Below are positions 35,214 to 45,287 of a stretch of 64,000 nt of DNA, piece after piece. Position numbers and translations under genes: made by a program. The DNA comes from Glycomyces terrestris (GTDB lineage: Bacteria > Actinomycetota > Actinomycetes > Mycobacteriales > Micromonosporaceae). The stretch spans positions 744,001 to 808,000 of the forward strand of contig NZ_RSEB01000002.1 of assembly GCF_003933745.1 (NCBI RefSeq), written 5' to 3'. The number at the start of each line of letters is the position of its first letter. Within the stretch, counting starts at the first letter, position 1. The notes under the pieces are model-generated. The model worked only from the letters and a program-made list of their open reading frames with translations. It searched no databases and was not told the DNA's origin.

Positions 35214-37001
35214 GTGTATCGGACACACCTCGCCGGCACGCTGAGTGCCGCTGACGTCGACCAGCAAGTCACCCTCGCCGGATGGGTGGCGCGTCGCCGC
35301 GATCACGGTGGGGTGGAGTTCGTCGATCTGCGCGACGCCTCGGGCGTCGTCCAGGTCGTCTTCCGCGACTCGGAGGCCGCCAAGGCCGCCCACGAGCTGC
35401 GCAACGAGTTCTGCGTCTCCGTCACCGGCACCGTCGCGCGCCGCCCCGAAGGCAACGAGAACCCCGACCTGCCGACCGGCGAGATCGAGATCAACGCGAC
35501 CCACCTCGACGTGCTCTCCGAGGCCGCGCCGCTGCCGTTCCAGATCGACGACCACGTCGACGTCTCCGAGGACGTGCGCCTGCGCCACCGCTACCTCGAC
35601 CTGCGCCGCACCGGCCCCAGCCACGCGATCCGCCTGCGCTCCAAGGCCAACCACATCGCGCGCAACCTCCTCGTCGAGGACGGCTACGTCGAGATCGAGA
35701 CCCCGACGCTCACCCGCTCCACCCCCGAGGGCGCCCGCGACTTCCTCGTGCCCGTGCGCCTCCAGCCCGGCACCTGGTACGCGCTGCCGCAGTCCCCGCA
35801 GCTGTTCAAGCAGCTGCTCATGGTCGGCGGCTTCGAGAAGTACTTCCAGATCGCGCGCTGCTACCGCGACGAGGACTTCCGCGCCGACCGCCAGCCCGAG
35901 TTCACGCAGCTCGACATCGAGGCCTCCTTCGTCGACCAGGACGACATCATCGACCTGGGCGAGCGCATCGTCGCCGCCCTCTGGGCCGAGCTCGCCGACT
36001 ACGAGGTCCCGCTGCCGATCCCGCGCCTCCAGTGGCACGACGCCATGGACCGCTACGGCTCCGACAAGCCCGACCTGCGCTTCGGCCAGGAGCTCGTCGA
36101 ACTCACCGACTACCTGCGCGGCACCGAGTTCCGCGTCTTCGCCGGCGCAATCGAGGCCGGCGGGTACGTCGGCGCGGTCGTCATGCCCGGCGGCGCCGCC
36201 CAGACCCGCAAGGAGCTCGACGGCTGGCAGGACTGGGCCAAGGCGCGCGGCGCCAAGGGCCTCGCCTACATCACCTTCAACGCCGAGACCGGCGAGCCGA
36301 AGGGCCCCGTCGCCAAGAACCTGTCCGAGGAGCACCTCGCCGGGCTCGCCGACGCCGTCGGCGCCAAGGCCGGCGACGCGGTCTTCTTCGCCGCCTCGGC
36401 CGACCGCCGCGAGGCCCAGGAGCTGCTCGGCGCCGCCCGCCTCGAGGTCGGCCGGCGCGTGGGCCTCATCGACCCCGACGCGTGGGCGTTCTGCTGGGTC
36501 GTCGACGCCCCGATGTTCGAGCCCACCGACGACGGCGGCTGGACCGCGATCCACCACCCGTTCACCTCGCCGAACCCGGAGTGGGTCGACAAGTTCGAGA
36601 CCGACCCCGGCAACGCGCTCACCTACGCGTACGACATCGTGCTCAACGGCAACGAGCTCGGCGGCGGGTCCATCCGTATCCACGACGCCAAGGTCCAGAG
36701 CCGCGTCTTCGACGTGCTCGGCCTGACCCACGAGGACGCCCAGGAGAAGTTCGGCTTCCTCCTCGACGGCCTCAAGTACGGCGCCCCGCCGCACGGCGGC
36801 ATCGCCCTCGGCTGGGACCGCGTCTGCATGCTGCTGGCCAAGTCCGACTCGATCCGCGACGTGATCGCGTTCCCGAAGGCCGGCGGCGGCGTCGACCCGC
36901 TGACCTCGGCCCCGACGCCGATCACGCCCGAGCAGCGCGCCGAGGCCGGCATCGACTTCGTACCGGAACCGGAAGCGGGTACCGACCCCGTTGCCTCCTA
37001 G
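35214..37001 (+). CDS. aspS: Aspartyl-tRNA synthetase
   Basis: The 595-residue class II synthetase charges tRNA-Asp (and tRNA-Asn if the GatCAB route is used). An N-terminal OB fold (about 1-105, [15 protein letters not shown]) is followed by motif 2 ([15 protein letters not shown]), the bacterial GAD insert domain (about 290-420), and motif 3 ([13 protein letters not shown]). The GTG at 35214 follows AGGGAG by 10 bases, and the protein then aligns with known AspS starts; a reading from 35034 would cross the repeat region. Discriminating or not cannot be settled. A hairpin ends the transcript. Confidence 0.97.
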   Translation: MYRTHLAGTLSAADVDQQVTLAGWVARRRDHGGVEFVDLRDASGVVQVVFRDSEAAKAAHELRNEFCVSVTGTVARRPEGNENPDLPTGEIEINATHLDVLSEAAPLPFQIDDHVDVSEDVRLRHRYLDLRRTGPSHAIRLRSKANHIARNLLVEDGYVEIETPTLTRSTPEGARDFLVPVRLQPGTWYALPQSPQLFKQLLMVGGFEKYFQIARCYRDEDFRADRQPEFTQLDIEASFVDQDDIIDLGERIVAALWAELADYEVPLPIPRLQWHDAMDRYGSDKPDLRFGQELVELTDYLRGTEFRVFAGAIEAGGYVGAVVMPGGAAQTRKELDGWQDWAKARGAKGLAYITFNAETGEPKGPVAKNLSEEHLAGLADAVGAKAGDAVFFAASADRREAQELLGAARLEVGRRVGLIDPDAWAFCWVVDAPMFEPTDDGGWTAIHHPFTSPNPEWVDKFETDPGNALTYAYDIVLNGNELGGGSIRIHDAKVQSRVFDVLGLTHEDAQEKFGFLLDGLKYGAPPHGGIALGWDRVCMLLAKSDSIRDVIAFPKAGGGVDPLTSAPTPITPEQRAEAGIDFVPEPEAGTDPVAS

Positions 37002-37021
37002 CCCTACGATGGCGTAGTGCG

Positions 37022-37044
37022 CGGCCCGAGCCATGCTCGGGCCG
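37022..37044 (+). terminator. Terminator of aspS
   Basis: CGGCCCGAGC (37022-37031) and GCTCGGGCCG (37035-37044) form a perfect 10-bp stem with a 3-base loop, followed by TCGCTCTTTCG. Confidence 0.78.
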
Positions 37045-37130
37045 TCGCTCTTTCGAGTGCCCGGCTGCCCCTCAGCATCTTCCGAACGGCAGGAGTCCGC
37101 GGGTGGCGGCCGCGGCTCGGCCAGGGCTGG

Positions 37131-37136
37131 TATATG
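37131..37136 (+). promoter_or_regulatory. -10 element of the Ser/Thr kinase gene
   Basis: TATATG stands alone in very GC-rich DNA 41 bases before the GTG at 37178. No good -35 is seen at 16-18 bases. Confidence 0.4.
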
Positions 37137-37177
37137 TAACATCCGGCCGACGCAGGAGTAAGAGGAGCGGGTTCGAC

Positions 37178-38563
37178 GTGCAGAGCGGGACCTCGGTGGC
37201 GGATCGCTACCGACTGGACGAACGGCTGGCCGCGGGCGGCATGGGGGAGGTCTGGAAGGGCACCGACACCCGGCTCGGCCGCACGGTCGCGATCAAGGTC
37301 CTGCACGCCGGACTCTCCAACAGCGACAAGTTCCGCGCCCGCTTCCAGCTCGAGGCCCGCGCCGTCGCCGCGCTCCAGTCGCCCGGGATCGTCGCCCTCT
37401 ACGACTACGGCGAGGAGGACGGCGACGAGGGCCTCATCTCCTACCTGGTCATGGAGCTCGTGCCGGGCCGCTCCCTCGCCGAGATCCTCAAGGACCGCGG
37501 CCCGCTCCCGCCCGCCGAGGTCATGCAGATCGTCGCCACCGCGGCCGACGCCCTCGAGACCGCCCACCGCCACGACATCATCCACCGCGACATCAAGCCC
37601 GCGAACCTCCTGGTGGACGAGGAGACCGGCGCGACGAAGATCGTCGACTTCGGCATCTCCGCGGCCCGCGGCGCCTCCGGCCTCACCGAGACCGGGACCG
37701 TCATGGGAACGCTCGCGTACGCCTCGCCCGAGCAGCTCAACGGCGCCGAACTGACCGGCGCGAGCGACCTCTACTCGCTCGGCATCGTCGCGTACGAGGC
37801 CCTCATGGGCCGCCCGCCGTTCGTCTCGGACACGCCGGTCGCGGTCATGAACGGCCACATGACGCAGGCTCCGCCGCCGCTGTCCCGCGAGATCCCCGCC
37901 GGCGTCGCCCAGGTCGTCCTCCAGTCCCTCCAGAAGGACCCGCGCGCCCGCTACGCCTCGGCCGCCGACATGGCCCGCTCCGCCCGCGAAGGCCGCGTCG
38001 TCACCGGCAGTATCCCGCTCGCGACCCCCGCCGACGGCCAGCAGACCCAGTACTTCGGCTCCGACCAGACCGCCCTCATCGGCGCGGGCATCCCCGCCGG
38101 GGCCGGCGGCGACACCGCCGCCCAGCCCACGGGCCAGATGGCGCAGGAGCAGGAGAAGAACCGCACGGCCCTCTGGCTCACCATCGCCGCGATCGTGCTG
38201 GCGCTGCTGCTCCTCGGCGGCCTGCTCTGGTGGATCGACGCGAACAACGACCGCGCCAACATCGAGGACAACCAGACGCCGAGCCCCACCGAGTCGGTCG
38301 TCCAGTCCGAGGAGCCCACGTCGGAAGCGCCGACCACCGAAGAGGAGACCGACGAGGACTGGGACCCCACCACAGAGGAGGAGACCTCCGAGGCGCCCAC
38401 CTCAGAGGAGCCGACCGATACCGGCGAGCCGACTGACACCGGCGAGCCGTCCGACACCGGAGAGCCCTCCCCGACTGACTCATCTGAGAGCCCAGAGCCC
38501 TCGGACTCAGCGACTCCCTCTGAGGGCGGTGGCGGTGGCGGCGGCGAAGAGGGCGGAGCCTGA
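37178..38563 (+). CDS. Membrane Ser/Thr protein kinase (PknB type)
   Basis: The 461-residue protein has a kinase domain at about residues 10-275. It shows the glycine loop AAGGMGEV, catalytic Lys40 (VAIKVL), HRDIKPANLL, DFGIS and an activation segment with TETGTVMGTLAYASPEQ. A linker follows, then one membrane helix (about 329-351). The exterior is not PASTA but a low-complexity Thr/Glu/Pro/Ser chain with TDTGEP repeats and a poly-glycine end. It therefore lacks an obvious ligand sensor. Such kinases control wall synthesis and division. GTG 37178 follows AGAGGAG by 10 bases. Confidence 0.92.
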   Translation: MQSGTSVADRYRLDERLAAGGMGEVWKGTDTRLGRTVAIKVLHAGLSNSDKFRARFQLEARAVAALQSPGIVALYDYGEEDGDEGLISYLVMELVPGRSLAEILKDRGPLPPAEVMQIVATAADALETAHRHDIIHRDIKPANLLVDEETGATKIVDFGISAARGASGLTETGTVMGTLAYASPEQLNGAELTGASDLYSLGIVAYEALMGRPPFVSDTPVAVMNGHMTQAPPPLSREIPAGVAQVVLQSLQKDPRARYASAADMARSAREGRVVTGSIPLATPADGQQTQYFGSDQTALIGAGIPAGAGGDTAAQPTGQMAQEQEKNRTALWLTIAAIVLALLLLGGLLWWIDANNDRANIEDNQTPSPTESVVQSEEPTSEAPTTEEETDEDWDPTTEEETSEAPTSEEPTDTGEPTDTGEPSDTGEPSPTDSSESPEPSDSATPSEGGGGGGGEEGGA

Positions 38564-38570
38564 CGCATGG

Positions 38571-38603
38571 GTGCGGCCCGCGGATCGAATCCGCGGGCCG
38601 CAC
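38571..38603. terminator. Bidirectional terminator hairpin
   Basis: A perfect 15-bp stem (38571-38585 with 38589-38603, arm GTGCGGCCCGCGGAT) lies between the convergent kinase and sugar dehydrogenase genes. Confidence 0.88.
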
Positions 38604-38611
38604 TCGCGTTC

Positions 38612-39673
38612 CTAGCCTTGGACCGGCGGATACCTCATCACCCGGTCCTGGCCGTTCCCGTTCGACGTGGTCACCCACAGGTGACCGTCCGGTCCGAGTT
38701 CGACGGTGCGGATGCGGCCGATCTCGGAGACGAGCACCGCGACCGGTTCGCCCGCCTCGCCGTCGGCGAGCGGGACCGTCCACAGGCGCTGGCCGCGCAG
38801 GGCCGCGACGTACGCGGTGTCGCCCACGACCTCCGCGCCCGAAGGCGACGCCTCCGCGGTCGTCCAGGTGACCAGCGGGTCCACGAACTCCGGTGCCCCG
38901 CCGGAGCCCTCGACCTCCGGCCAGCCGTAGTTGCCGCCCGCGACGCCGAAGTTCAGCTCGTCCCAGGTGTTCTGGCCGAGCTCGGAGAAGTACAGGTCGC
39001 CGCTGTCGTCCCACGACAGGCCCTGCACGTTGCGGTTGCCCCAGGTGTACACGGGGGAGCCCGCGAACGGGTTGTCCTCGGGCACGCTGCCGTCCGGGTT
39101 CACCCGCAGGATCTTCCCGCCCAGGCTGTCGAGGTCCTGCGCGTTCGCGGTGTCGTTCGCGTCCCCGGTCGTGATGTACAGCTTGCCGTCCGGGCCGAAC
39201 GCCAGGCGGCCGCCGTTGTGGTTCAGCGCGACCGGGATGCCGGTGACGACCGGCTCGGGCTCGAACGAGTCGAGCGTGAACCGCACCACCCGGTTGTCCT
39301 CCGCAGTGGACACATAGGCGTAGACCCAGCCGTCGGTCTGGAACGTGGGGGAGACGGCGAGGCCCAGGAGCCCGCGCTCGTCGAACGAGCTCGTGCCCCT
39401 GACGACGTCGAGGGTCCCCAGCACCACCGGGTCGGCGTCGGTGCCGATGCGCAGCACCTCGCCGGAGTTGCGCTCGGCGACGAGCGCCGAGATCCCGTCG
39501 GGCAGGAACGCCAGCCCCCACGGGATCGTGAGGCCGGAGGCGACCGTCTCGCCGGCCGCGAAGTCGAACCGCGGGGTCTGCGCGGGGTCCTCCTGCGCGG
39601 CCGCGGTAGCGGTGCCGAGCGCCAGCGCCAGCCCTGCGGCGGCCGCGCCGAACGCGGCCATCTTGCGTCTCAT
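38612..39673 (-). CDS. Secreted PQQ-type sugar dehydrogenase
   Basis: The 353-residue protein has a signal peptide (MRRKMAAFGAAAAGLALALG, cleaved near AAAQ-ED) and one six-bladed propeller of the soluble glucose/aldose sugar dehydrogenase family. Typical are LTIPWGLAFLPDG, RGLLGLAVSP, NHNGGRLAFGPDGKLYITTGD and WGNRNVQGLSWD. These enzymes oxidise aldoses outside the cell with pyrroloquinoline quinone; cofactor synthesis genes are not in the window. The start at 39673 follows AAGGAG by 5 bases. It is divergent from the GH43 protein, which suggests joint use of plant polysaccharides. Confidence 0.87.
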   Translation of the reverse strand: MRRKMAAFGAAAAGLALALGTATAAAQEDPAQTPRFDFAAGETVASGLTIPWGLAFLPDGISALVAERNSGEVLRIGTDADPVVLGTLDVVRGTSSFDERGLLGLAVSPTFQTDGWVYAYVSTAEDNRVVRFTLDSFEPEPVVTGIPVALNHNGGRLAFGPDGKLYITTGDANDTANAQDLDSLGGKILRVNPDGSVPEDNPFAGSPVYTWGNRNVQGLSWDDSGDLYFSELGQNTWDELNFGVAGGNYGWPEVEGSGGAPEFVDPLVTWTTAEASPSGAEVVGDTAYVAALRGQRLWTVPLADGEAGEPVAVLVSEIGRIRTVELGPDGHLWVTTSNGNGQDRVMRYPPVQG

Positions 39674-39735
39674 GGATGCTCCTTGTCTCTCGTGTGCCGG
39701 AACGGAAGCGGAGAAATCATGATATTGAGGCATTT

Positions 39736-39751
39736 CGATGTAATTGCATCG
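39736..39751. promoter_or_regulatory. Imperfect palindrome in the divergent region, site 1
   Basis: CGATGTAATTGCATCG is a 16-bp near-palindrome in a stretch far richer in A/T than the rest of the window. It lies between the PQQ dehydrogenase and GH43 genes and may be a regulator site. Confidence 0.35.
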
Positions 39752-39805
39752 TAAGCACGATTCGGGCGCGATGTCCAGGACTGGGATCCCCCGATATCGA
39801 GCGGA

Positions 39806-39822
39806 ATTCGTGATATTCGAAT
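39806..39822. promoter_or_regulatory. Inverted repeat in the divergent region, site 2
   Basis: ATTCG (39806-39810) and CGAAT (39818-39822) flank TGATATT. This is a second possible operator in the same A/T-rich gap. Confidence 0.3.
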
Positions 39823-39926
39823 GTTCAATGATGTGGATTTTTGAGGTACGCTTTCCCGACCCTGGTTTGGTTACCGATCACTCAGTGCTCCACCTGTGCG
39901 ATCGGTCGAGCGAGATTGGTTGGACA

Positions 39927-42134
39927 GTGACGTCTCAACGCCTCTTGGGAACCCTCGTCGCCGCGGTCGCGGTCGCGGTTCCCGCCGTTCCCGCGGTCGC
40001 CGCGACCGCCGACGCGCCCCTCCTCTGGTACGAGTTCGACGAGACCGCCGGGTCCGTCGTCGCCGACTCCTCCGGCAACGGCCACGACGGCGTCCTCACC
40101 GGCGGCTCCTGGACCGCCGACGGCCTCGCCCTCGACGGCGTCGACGACTACGTCGACCTCCCCGACGACCTCCTCGCCGGCCTCGACGCGATCACCGTGA
40201 CCGCCGAGGTCTACATCGAGCCCGACCAGGCCGGCCCGTACTTCATCTACGGGCTCGGCAACTCCAGCGGCAGCTGGGGCGACGGCTACCTCTTCACCAC
40301 CGGTAACGGCTACCGCACCGCGATCTCCACCTGCCACTGGACCTGCGAGCAGGACACCAACTCCGGCGCCGACCTCGCCCGCGGCACCTGGAACCACCTC
40401 GCGTACACCCTCGCCGACGGCACCGCGGTCCTCTACCTCAACGGCCAGGAGGTCGCCCGCAACGAGGCCGTCACCATCACCCCCGGCGACATCGGCGGCG
40501 GCGCCACGACCGCCAACCACCTCGGCCGCTCCCTCTACTCCGGCGACCGCCACCTCCACGGCCGCTTCGCCGACTTCCGCATCTACGACGGCGCGCTGGC
40601 CGCCGCCGACATCGGCGGCCTCGCCGCCCACCTCAGCGCCGAGAAGGCCGCCGAGGACGCCGCCGCGATCGACCTCGGCGACACGAGCGCCGTCACCGCC
40701 GACCTCGACCTCCCCGACCAGGGCGCGAACGGCTCCCGGATCACCTGGGCCTCAAGCGATCCCGCGGTCGTCGGCGCCGACGGCACCGTCACCCGCCCGG
40801 CGATGGACGCCGACGACGCGACCATCACGCTCACGGCAACCGTGATCCTCGGGACCGTGCGGCAGCAGCGCGACTTCACCGCCACCGTCCTCGCCGAGTA
40901 CGACGACGACGAGGCGGTCGCCCTCGACGCCGCCGCTCTCCTCATCCCGAACCTCGACGACGTGCGCTCCTCCATCCACCTGCCCACCGAGGGCGCCAAC
41001 GGCTCCACCATCACCTGGAAGTCCAACAAGCCGGGCGTCATCGCGACCGACGGCATCGTGAACCGCGCCGAACCCGGCGGCCGCACCCAGAAGGTCAAGC
41101 TCACCGCCACCGTCCAGCGCGGCCGCGAGAAGGAGAAGCTCACCTTCACCGCGACCGTCCCGCCGCTGCCCGCCCCGGCCGCGTACACCGGCTACCTCTT
41201 CACCTACTTCACCGGCGAGGGCACCCCCACCGGCGAGCAGGTCTACGCCGCCCTCAGCGACGGCGACGACCCGCTCGCCTTCACCGAACTGAACCGCGAC
41301 GCCAACGGCGCCGCCCAGCCGATCCTCACCTCCGACCAGGGCGAGCAGGGCGTCCGCGACCCGTTCCTCATCCGCTCGCCCGAAGGCGACCGCTTCTTCC
41401 TCATCGCCACCGACCTCAAGATCAACGGCAACGGCGACTGGAACCGCGCGCAGCGCCACGGCAGCCTGTCCATCATGGTCTGGGAGTCCGACGACCTCGT
41501 GGACTGGAGCGAGGGCCGCCTCGTCCAGGTCTCGCCCGAGAACGCCGGCGCCACCTGGGCCCCCGAGGCGTACTGGGACCCCGAGCAGCAGGCGTACGTC
41601 GTCTTCTGGGCCTCGCCCCTGTTCGCCACCGACGACCACTCCGAGGGCTTCTACCACCGCATGATGTACGCGACCACCCGCGACTTCGTGCACTTCTCCG
41701 AGGCGCGGGTCTGGGTCGACCAGGGCTACTCCACGATCGACTCCACCATGATCGAGGACGACGGCACCTACTACCGCTTCACCAAGGACGAGCGCTCGAA
41801 CACGTCCTCCACGCCGTGCGGCAAGTTCATCCTCGCCGAGACCGCGTCCTCCCTCGCCCCCGACGCCGAGTGGGCGTTCCTCGCCGACTGCATCGGCTCG
41901 GGCGCGATGAGCGCCGGCGAGGGGCCGCTCGTCTTCAAGTCCAACACCGAGGACAAGTGGTACCTCTTCATTGACGAGTTCGGCGGCCGCGGCTACCTCC
42001 CGTTCGCGACCACCGACCTCGCCTCCGGCGAGTGGACGCCGGTCGCCGAGTACGACCTGCCGGCCAGTCCGCGCCACGGCACCGTCATCCCGGTCACTGC
42101 CGCCGAATACGAACGGCTGCAAACGGCCTGGTAG
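39927..42134 (+). CDS. Secreted LamG / Ig-like / GH43 glycosidase
   Basis: The 735-residue protein is secreted (signal peptide about 1-27, ending AVAATA). A LamG/concanavalin-type sugar-binding domain (about 30-220) is followed by two atrophied bacterial Ig-like domains (about 225-315 and 320-410, each with a NGS-x-ITW motif). A GH43 five-bladed propeller (about 415-735) follows. Its likely catalytic base is the Asp in GVRDPFLI, the helper Asp may be in TWAPEAYWDPE or STIDSTM, and the acid is one of several later Glu residues. GH43 enzymes release arabinose, xylose or galactose from plant walls. GTG 39927 is chosen because the signal peptide follows directly; no good ribosome binding site is seen. 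Confidence 0.86.
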   Translation: MTSQRLLGTLVAAVAVAVPAVPAVAATADAPLLWYEFDETAGSVVADSSGNGHDGVLTGGSWTADGLALDGVDDYVDLPDDLLAGLDAITVTAEVYIEPDQAGPYFIYGLGNSSGSWGDGYLFTTGNGYRTAISTCHWTCEQDTNSGADLARGTWNHLAYTLADGTAVLYLNGQEVARNEAVTITPGDIGGGATTANHLGRSLYSGDRHLHGRFADFRIYDGALAAADIGGLAAHLSAEKAAEDAAAIDLGDTSAVTADLDLPDQGANGSRITWASSDPAVVGADGTVTRPAMDADDATITLTATVILGTVRQQRDFTATVLAEYDDDEAVALDAAALLIPNLDDVRSSIHLPTEGANGSTITWKSNKPGVIATDGIVNRAEPGGRTQKVKLTATVQRGREKEKLTFTATVPPLPAPAAYTGYLFTYFTGEGTPTGEQVYAALSDGDDPLAFTELNRDANGAAQPILTSDQGEQGVRDPFLIRSPEGDRFFLIATDLKINGNGDWNRAQRHGSLSIMVWESDDLVDWSEGRLVQVSPENAGATWAPEAYWDPEQQAYVVFWASPLFATDDHSEGFYHRMMYATTRDFVHFSEARVWVDQGYSTIDSTMIEDDGTYYRFTKDERSNTSSTPCGKFILAETASSLAPDAEWAFLADCIGSGAMSAGEGPLVFKSNTEDKWYLFIDEFGGRGYLPFATTDLASGEWTPVAEYDLPASPRHGTVIPVTAAEYERLQTAW

Positions 42135-42144
42135 CGACTGGACG

Positions 42145-42184
42145 AGGGGCGGCCGCCGGACCCACCATCTGGCGGCCGTCCCTT
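42145..42184 (+). terminator. Terminator of the GH43 gene
   Basis: AGGGGCGGCCGCC (42145-42157) pairs with GGCGGCCGTCCCT (42171-42183), with one G-T pair and a 13-base loop. Confidence 0.75.
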
Positions 42185-42231
42185 ATGCTCGGAACCGGAA
42201 CGCAGCAACCCCCGATCCCAGGAGCACACCC

Positions 42232-43083
42232 ATGCACTCCCGCACCTCCCTCCGCGTCACCGGCGCCGTGGCCGCGGCCGCCTTCGGACTCGGCCTCGCC
42301 GCCTGCGGCGACGGCACGAACGACACCGCCGGCGGCGCCGGCGACAACGAAGTGGCCGCCCTGACCCCGCAGGAGGCCGTCGCCGCCGCCTTCCAGGGCC
42401 TCTCGGACGACTCCTACAAGATGGAGTCGACCATGACCCTCAACGGCACCGAGTTCGTCGCCATGACCACCACGGTCGACGGCGAGAACGCCCAGGCCTC
42501 CGGCGACGTCTTCATGAGCGCCATGGCCGAGGCCTCCGGCGAGGAGCTCGACCCGTCCATGGCCGGCCTCTTCGCCGACATGCACATGGAGACCGTCGTC
42601 ATCGGCGACACCGCCTACCTCCAGATCACCGGCGGCATGTTCGACGGCATGGCCGACGAGTACGGCGCCGACGCCTGGTTCACCGTCGACATCACCGAAG
42701 GCGACATGGGCGAGGTGTACTCCCAGCTCGGCGGCATGGACCTCGCCTCCCAGACCGAGACGATGCTCGCCAGCCTCGAGAACGTCGAGGAGACCGGCCC
42801 GAACACCTACACCGGCACCCTCGCCGCCGACTCCGAGGCGCTCGCCGCCTTCACCGAGGGCATGGCCGCCGAGGACACCGCCGCCCTGGAGTCCATCGAG
42901 GTCACCGTGGTCCTCGACGACGAGGGCCTGCTCAAGTCGACGGCCATGACCCTGCCCGAGACCGACGGCATGACCATGGAGATGACCAGCGAGGTCGTCG
43001 AGATCGGCGGCTCCTACGACATCGCCGCCCCCGACTCCGACAACCTCGTCCCCTTCGAGGAGTTCATGGGCTCGGGCTTCTAA
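42232..43083 (+). CDS. LppX/LprG-like lipoprotein
   Basis: The 283-residue protein has a lipoprotein signal with lipobox LAAC and lipid-bearing Cys25. The mature part is acidic and methionine-rich, and its pattern ([21 protein letters not shown], then repeated beta strands) resembles the LppX/LprA/F/G fold. In mycobacteria these half-barrels carry lipids across the periplasm. The lipid here is unknown. ATG 42232 follows AGGAG by 6 bases. Strong hairpins on both sides make it a single-gene unit. Confidence 0.8.
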   Translation: MHSRTSLRVTGAVAAAAFGLGLAACGDGTNDTAGGAGDNEVAALTPQEAVAAAFQGLSDDSYKMESTMTLNGTEFVAMTTTVDGENAQASGDVFMSAMAEASGEELDPSMAGLFADMHMETVVIGDTAYLQITGGMFDGMADEYGADAWFTVDITEGDMGEVYSQLGGMDLASQTETMLASLENVEETGPNTYTGTLAADSEALAAFTEGMAAEDTAALESIEVTVVLDDEGLLKSTAMTLPETDGMTMEMTSEVVEIGGSYDIAAPDSDNLVPFEEFMGSGF

Positions 43084-43106
43084 GGCGCCAGGCCCGTCCG
43101 CGACAC

Positions 43107-43138
43107 GGGGCCGCCGCACCGGCCGGTGCGGCGGCCCC
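43107..43138 (+). terminator. Terminator of the lipoprotein gene
   Basis: A 14-bp perfect stem (43107-43120 with 43125-43138, arm GGGGCCGCCGCACC) has the self-complementary loop GGCC. Confidence 0.85.
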
Positions 43139-43214
43139 CGCCATGTGCGGAACCGGTCGCGCCGCGAAGCACTTCTGCGTCCCCGTCGGCCCCATGGCTT
43201 ACGCTGAAGGCGAG

Positions 43215-44597
43215 ATGGACGCACCAGGTTTGTTCGAAATCGCGCAGCCGCCCGAACCGCAGCCGTCGGGCATCCTCGGCACCGGCGCGGCGACGGGGGA
43301 CGAGCCGCTGGCCGTGCGCATGCGCCCGCGGACCCTCGACGAGCTCGTGGGCCAGGACCACCTGCTCGGCGCCGGCTCGCCGCTGCGGCAGGTCGTGGAG
43401 GGCCGCCAGCCGCTCTCGGTCATCCTCTGGGGCCCGCCCGGCTCCGGCAAGACCACGATCGCGCACCTCGTCGCCCAGTCCGGCGACCGCCGCTTCCGCG
43501 CCATGTCCGCGCTGAACTCCGGCGTCAAGGACGTGCGCGCCGCGATCGACGAGGCCCGCCGCGTGCGCCGCACCGGCGGCCCGCAGACGATCCTGTTCAT
43601 CGACGAGGTCCACCGCTTCACCAAGACCCAGCAGGACTCCCTGCTCGGCGCCGTCGAGGACCGCACCATCACGCTCCTGGCCGCCACCACCGAGAACCCC
43701 TACTTCTCCGTCGTCGCGCCCCTCGTCAGCCGCTGCGTGCTCCTGACCCTGCGCGAACTCGACGCCACCGACGTCGGCGAGCTCGTCGACCGCGCCGTCG
43801 CCGACGAGCGCGGCCTGAACGGCGGGGTCGTCCTCGAACCCGAGGCCCGCGAGCACCTCGTGCGCACCGCCGCCGGCGACGCCCGCAAGGCCCTCACCGC
43901 CCTGGAGGCCGCCGCGCTCTCCGCCGGCGAGGACCGCCGCATCACCGTCGCCGTCGTCGAGGCCGCCATCGACACCGCCGCGGTCCGCTACGACCGCGAC
44001 GGCGACGGCCACTACGACGTCGCCTCCGCGTTCATCAAGAGCCTGCGCGGCTCCGACGTGGACGCGGCCATGCACTACCTCGCGCGCATGGTCGTCGCCG
44101 GAGAGGACCCCCGCTTCATCGCCCGCCGCCTCGTCATCTTCGCCTCCGAGGACGTCGGCATGGCCGACCCGACCGCGCTCCAGACCGCCACCGCCGCCGC
44201 GACCGCCGTCGAGCGCATCGGCATGCCCGAGGCCCGTATCAACCTCGCGCAGGCCGTCGCCCACCTCGCGACCGCGCCGAAGTCGAACGCGGTCATCACC
44301 GCGATCGACGAGGCGATCAAGGACGTGCGCCAAGGCAGGATCGGCCCCGTCCCGCCCGACCTGCGCGACGCCCACTACAAGGGCGCGGGCGCGCTCGGCC
44401 ACGGCGCCGCCTACGTCTACCCGCACGGCGACCCGCGCGGCGTCGTCCCGCAGCGGTACGCGCCCGACGTCGTCGCCGGCCGCGACTACTACCGCCCGAC
44501 CCGGCACGGCCTGGAGGCCGAGATCGGGCCGCGCCTGGAGAAGCTGCGCCGCATCGTGCGCAGCGGCGACGCGCGCGAGGGCGCCGATGGCGACTGA
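43215..44597 (+). CDS. rarA: Replication-associated recombination protein A (AAA+ ATPase)
   Basis: The 460-residue RarA/MgsA-type clamp-loader-like ATPase acts at stalled replication forks. Visible are [16 protein letters not shown], Walker [10 protein letters not shown], Walker [11 protein letters not shown], sensor 1 AATTENP, and the C-terminal tetramer region ([27 protein letters not shown]). The ATG at 43215 starts DAPGLFE, as in relatives, and follows GAAGG by 4 bases; ATG 43194 is possible. The next gene overlaps it by 11 bases. Confidence 0.94.
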   Translation: MDAPGLFEIAQPPEPQPSGILGTGAATGDEPLAVRMRPRTLDELVGQDHLLGAGSPLRQVVEGRQPLSVILWGPPGSGKTTIAHLVAQSGDRRFRAMSALNSGVKDVRAAIDEARRVRRTGGPQTILFIDEVHRFTKTQQDSLLGAVEDRTITLLAATTENPYFSVVAPLVSRCVLLTLRELDATDVGELVDRAVADERGLNGGVVLEPEAREHLVRTAAGDARKALTALEAAALSAGEDRRITVAVVEAAIDTAAVRYDRDGDGHYDVASAFIKSLRGSDVDAAMHYLARMVVAGEDPRFIARRLVIFASEDVGMADPTALQTATAAATAVERIGMPEARINLAQAVAHLATAPKSNAVITAIDEAIKDVRQGRIGPVPPDLRDAHYKGAGALGHGAAYVYPHGDPRGVVPQRYAPDVVAGRDYYRPTRHGLEAEIGPRLEKLRRIVRSGDAREGADGD

Positions 44598-45153
44598 CCG
44601 CCCGCCGCGCCCCACCTCCGACCGGCTCGCCCACGCCCTCGAAGGCACCGGCGCCCGCATCGAGCGGCTGCGCATGGGCGTCGTCGCCGTCGTCGTCTCG
44701 GCCGCGCTCCTCGTCGCCGCGGTCCTGTTCCTGGGCCGCGCGGTGACCGTCGACCCGACGCGCCGGGCCGCCGACGAGCTGACCGTCCCGGCCTGGGCCG
44801 CCGTCAGCGTCGCCGACGAGACCTACGGCAGCCGCTGGTGCCTGGGGGAGTGCCGGGTCCGGATGCGCACCTGGGAGTCCGAGGGCACCGTCGAGGACAC
44901 CTCCGCGGTGTACTGGAAGGCCGTGCTCGACGCCGGCTGGACCCCGGCCGACCCGGCCGTCTGCGTCGGCGGCGTCGGCGAGGAGGGCTGCTACGTGCGC
45001 GACGAGCTCTACCTCGAACTGTGGATCGTCCCCGTCGAGTGCGGCGACCGCTATGAGCTGTGCGTCGGCTCGGAGGTCACCGCCGTCGTCGCCTCCCAGG
45101 CCGCGCTCCCGCGCCTCGCGGAGGACCGCCGCACCGCCGCGGAGGCGGGTTGA
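44587..45153 (+). CDS. Small anchored protein of unknown function
   Basis: The 188-residue protein has one membrane helix (about 31-50) and an extracellular part with six cysteines (CLGEC, CVGG, GCYV, EC, LC), likely in disulfides. No known domain. It begins inside the end of rarA (11-base overlap), so it is probably co-translated, but nothing suggests a shared function. Acidic tail. Confidence 0.62.
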   Translation: MATDRPPRPTSDRLAHALEGTGARIERLRMGVVAVVVSAALLVAAVLFLGRAVTVDPTRRAADELTVPAWAAVSVADETYGSRWCLGECRVRMRTWESEGTVEDTSAVYWKAVLDAGWTPADPAVCVGGVGEEGCYVRDELYLELWIVPVECGDRYELCVGSEVTAVVASQAALPRLAEDRRTAAEAG

Positions 45154-45287
45154 GGCCGGGCCGCGCCCCGTTGCGTCGGATGTCCGATCCCGCAAGGTAA
45201 GGTCGGGGCTGCGTCGCTTCTACGCGCGAACCGGGACCAATCAACAGCCGCACCGGTCGGTCAATGCTTCAGCAAGGGGGAAGAGCT

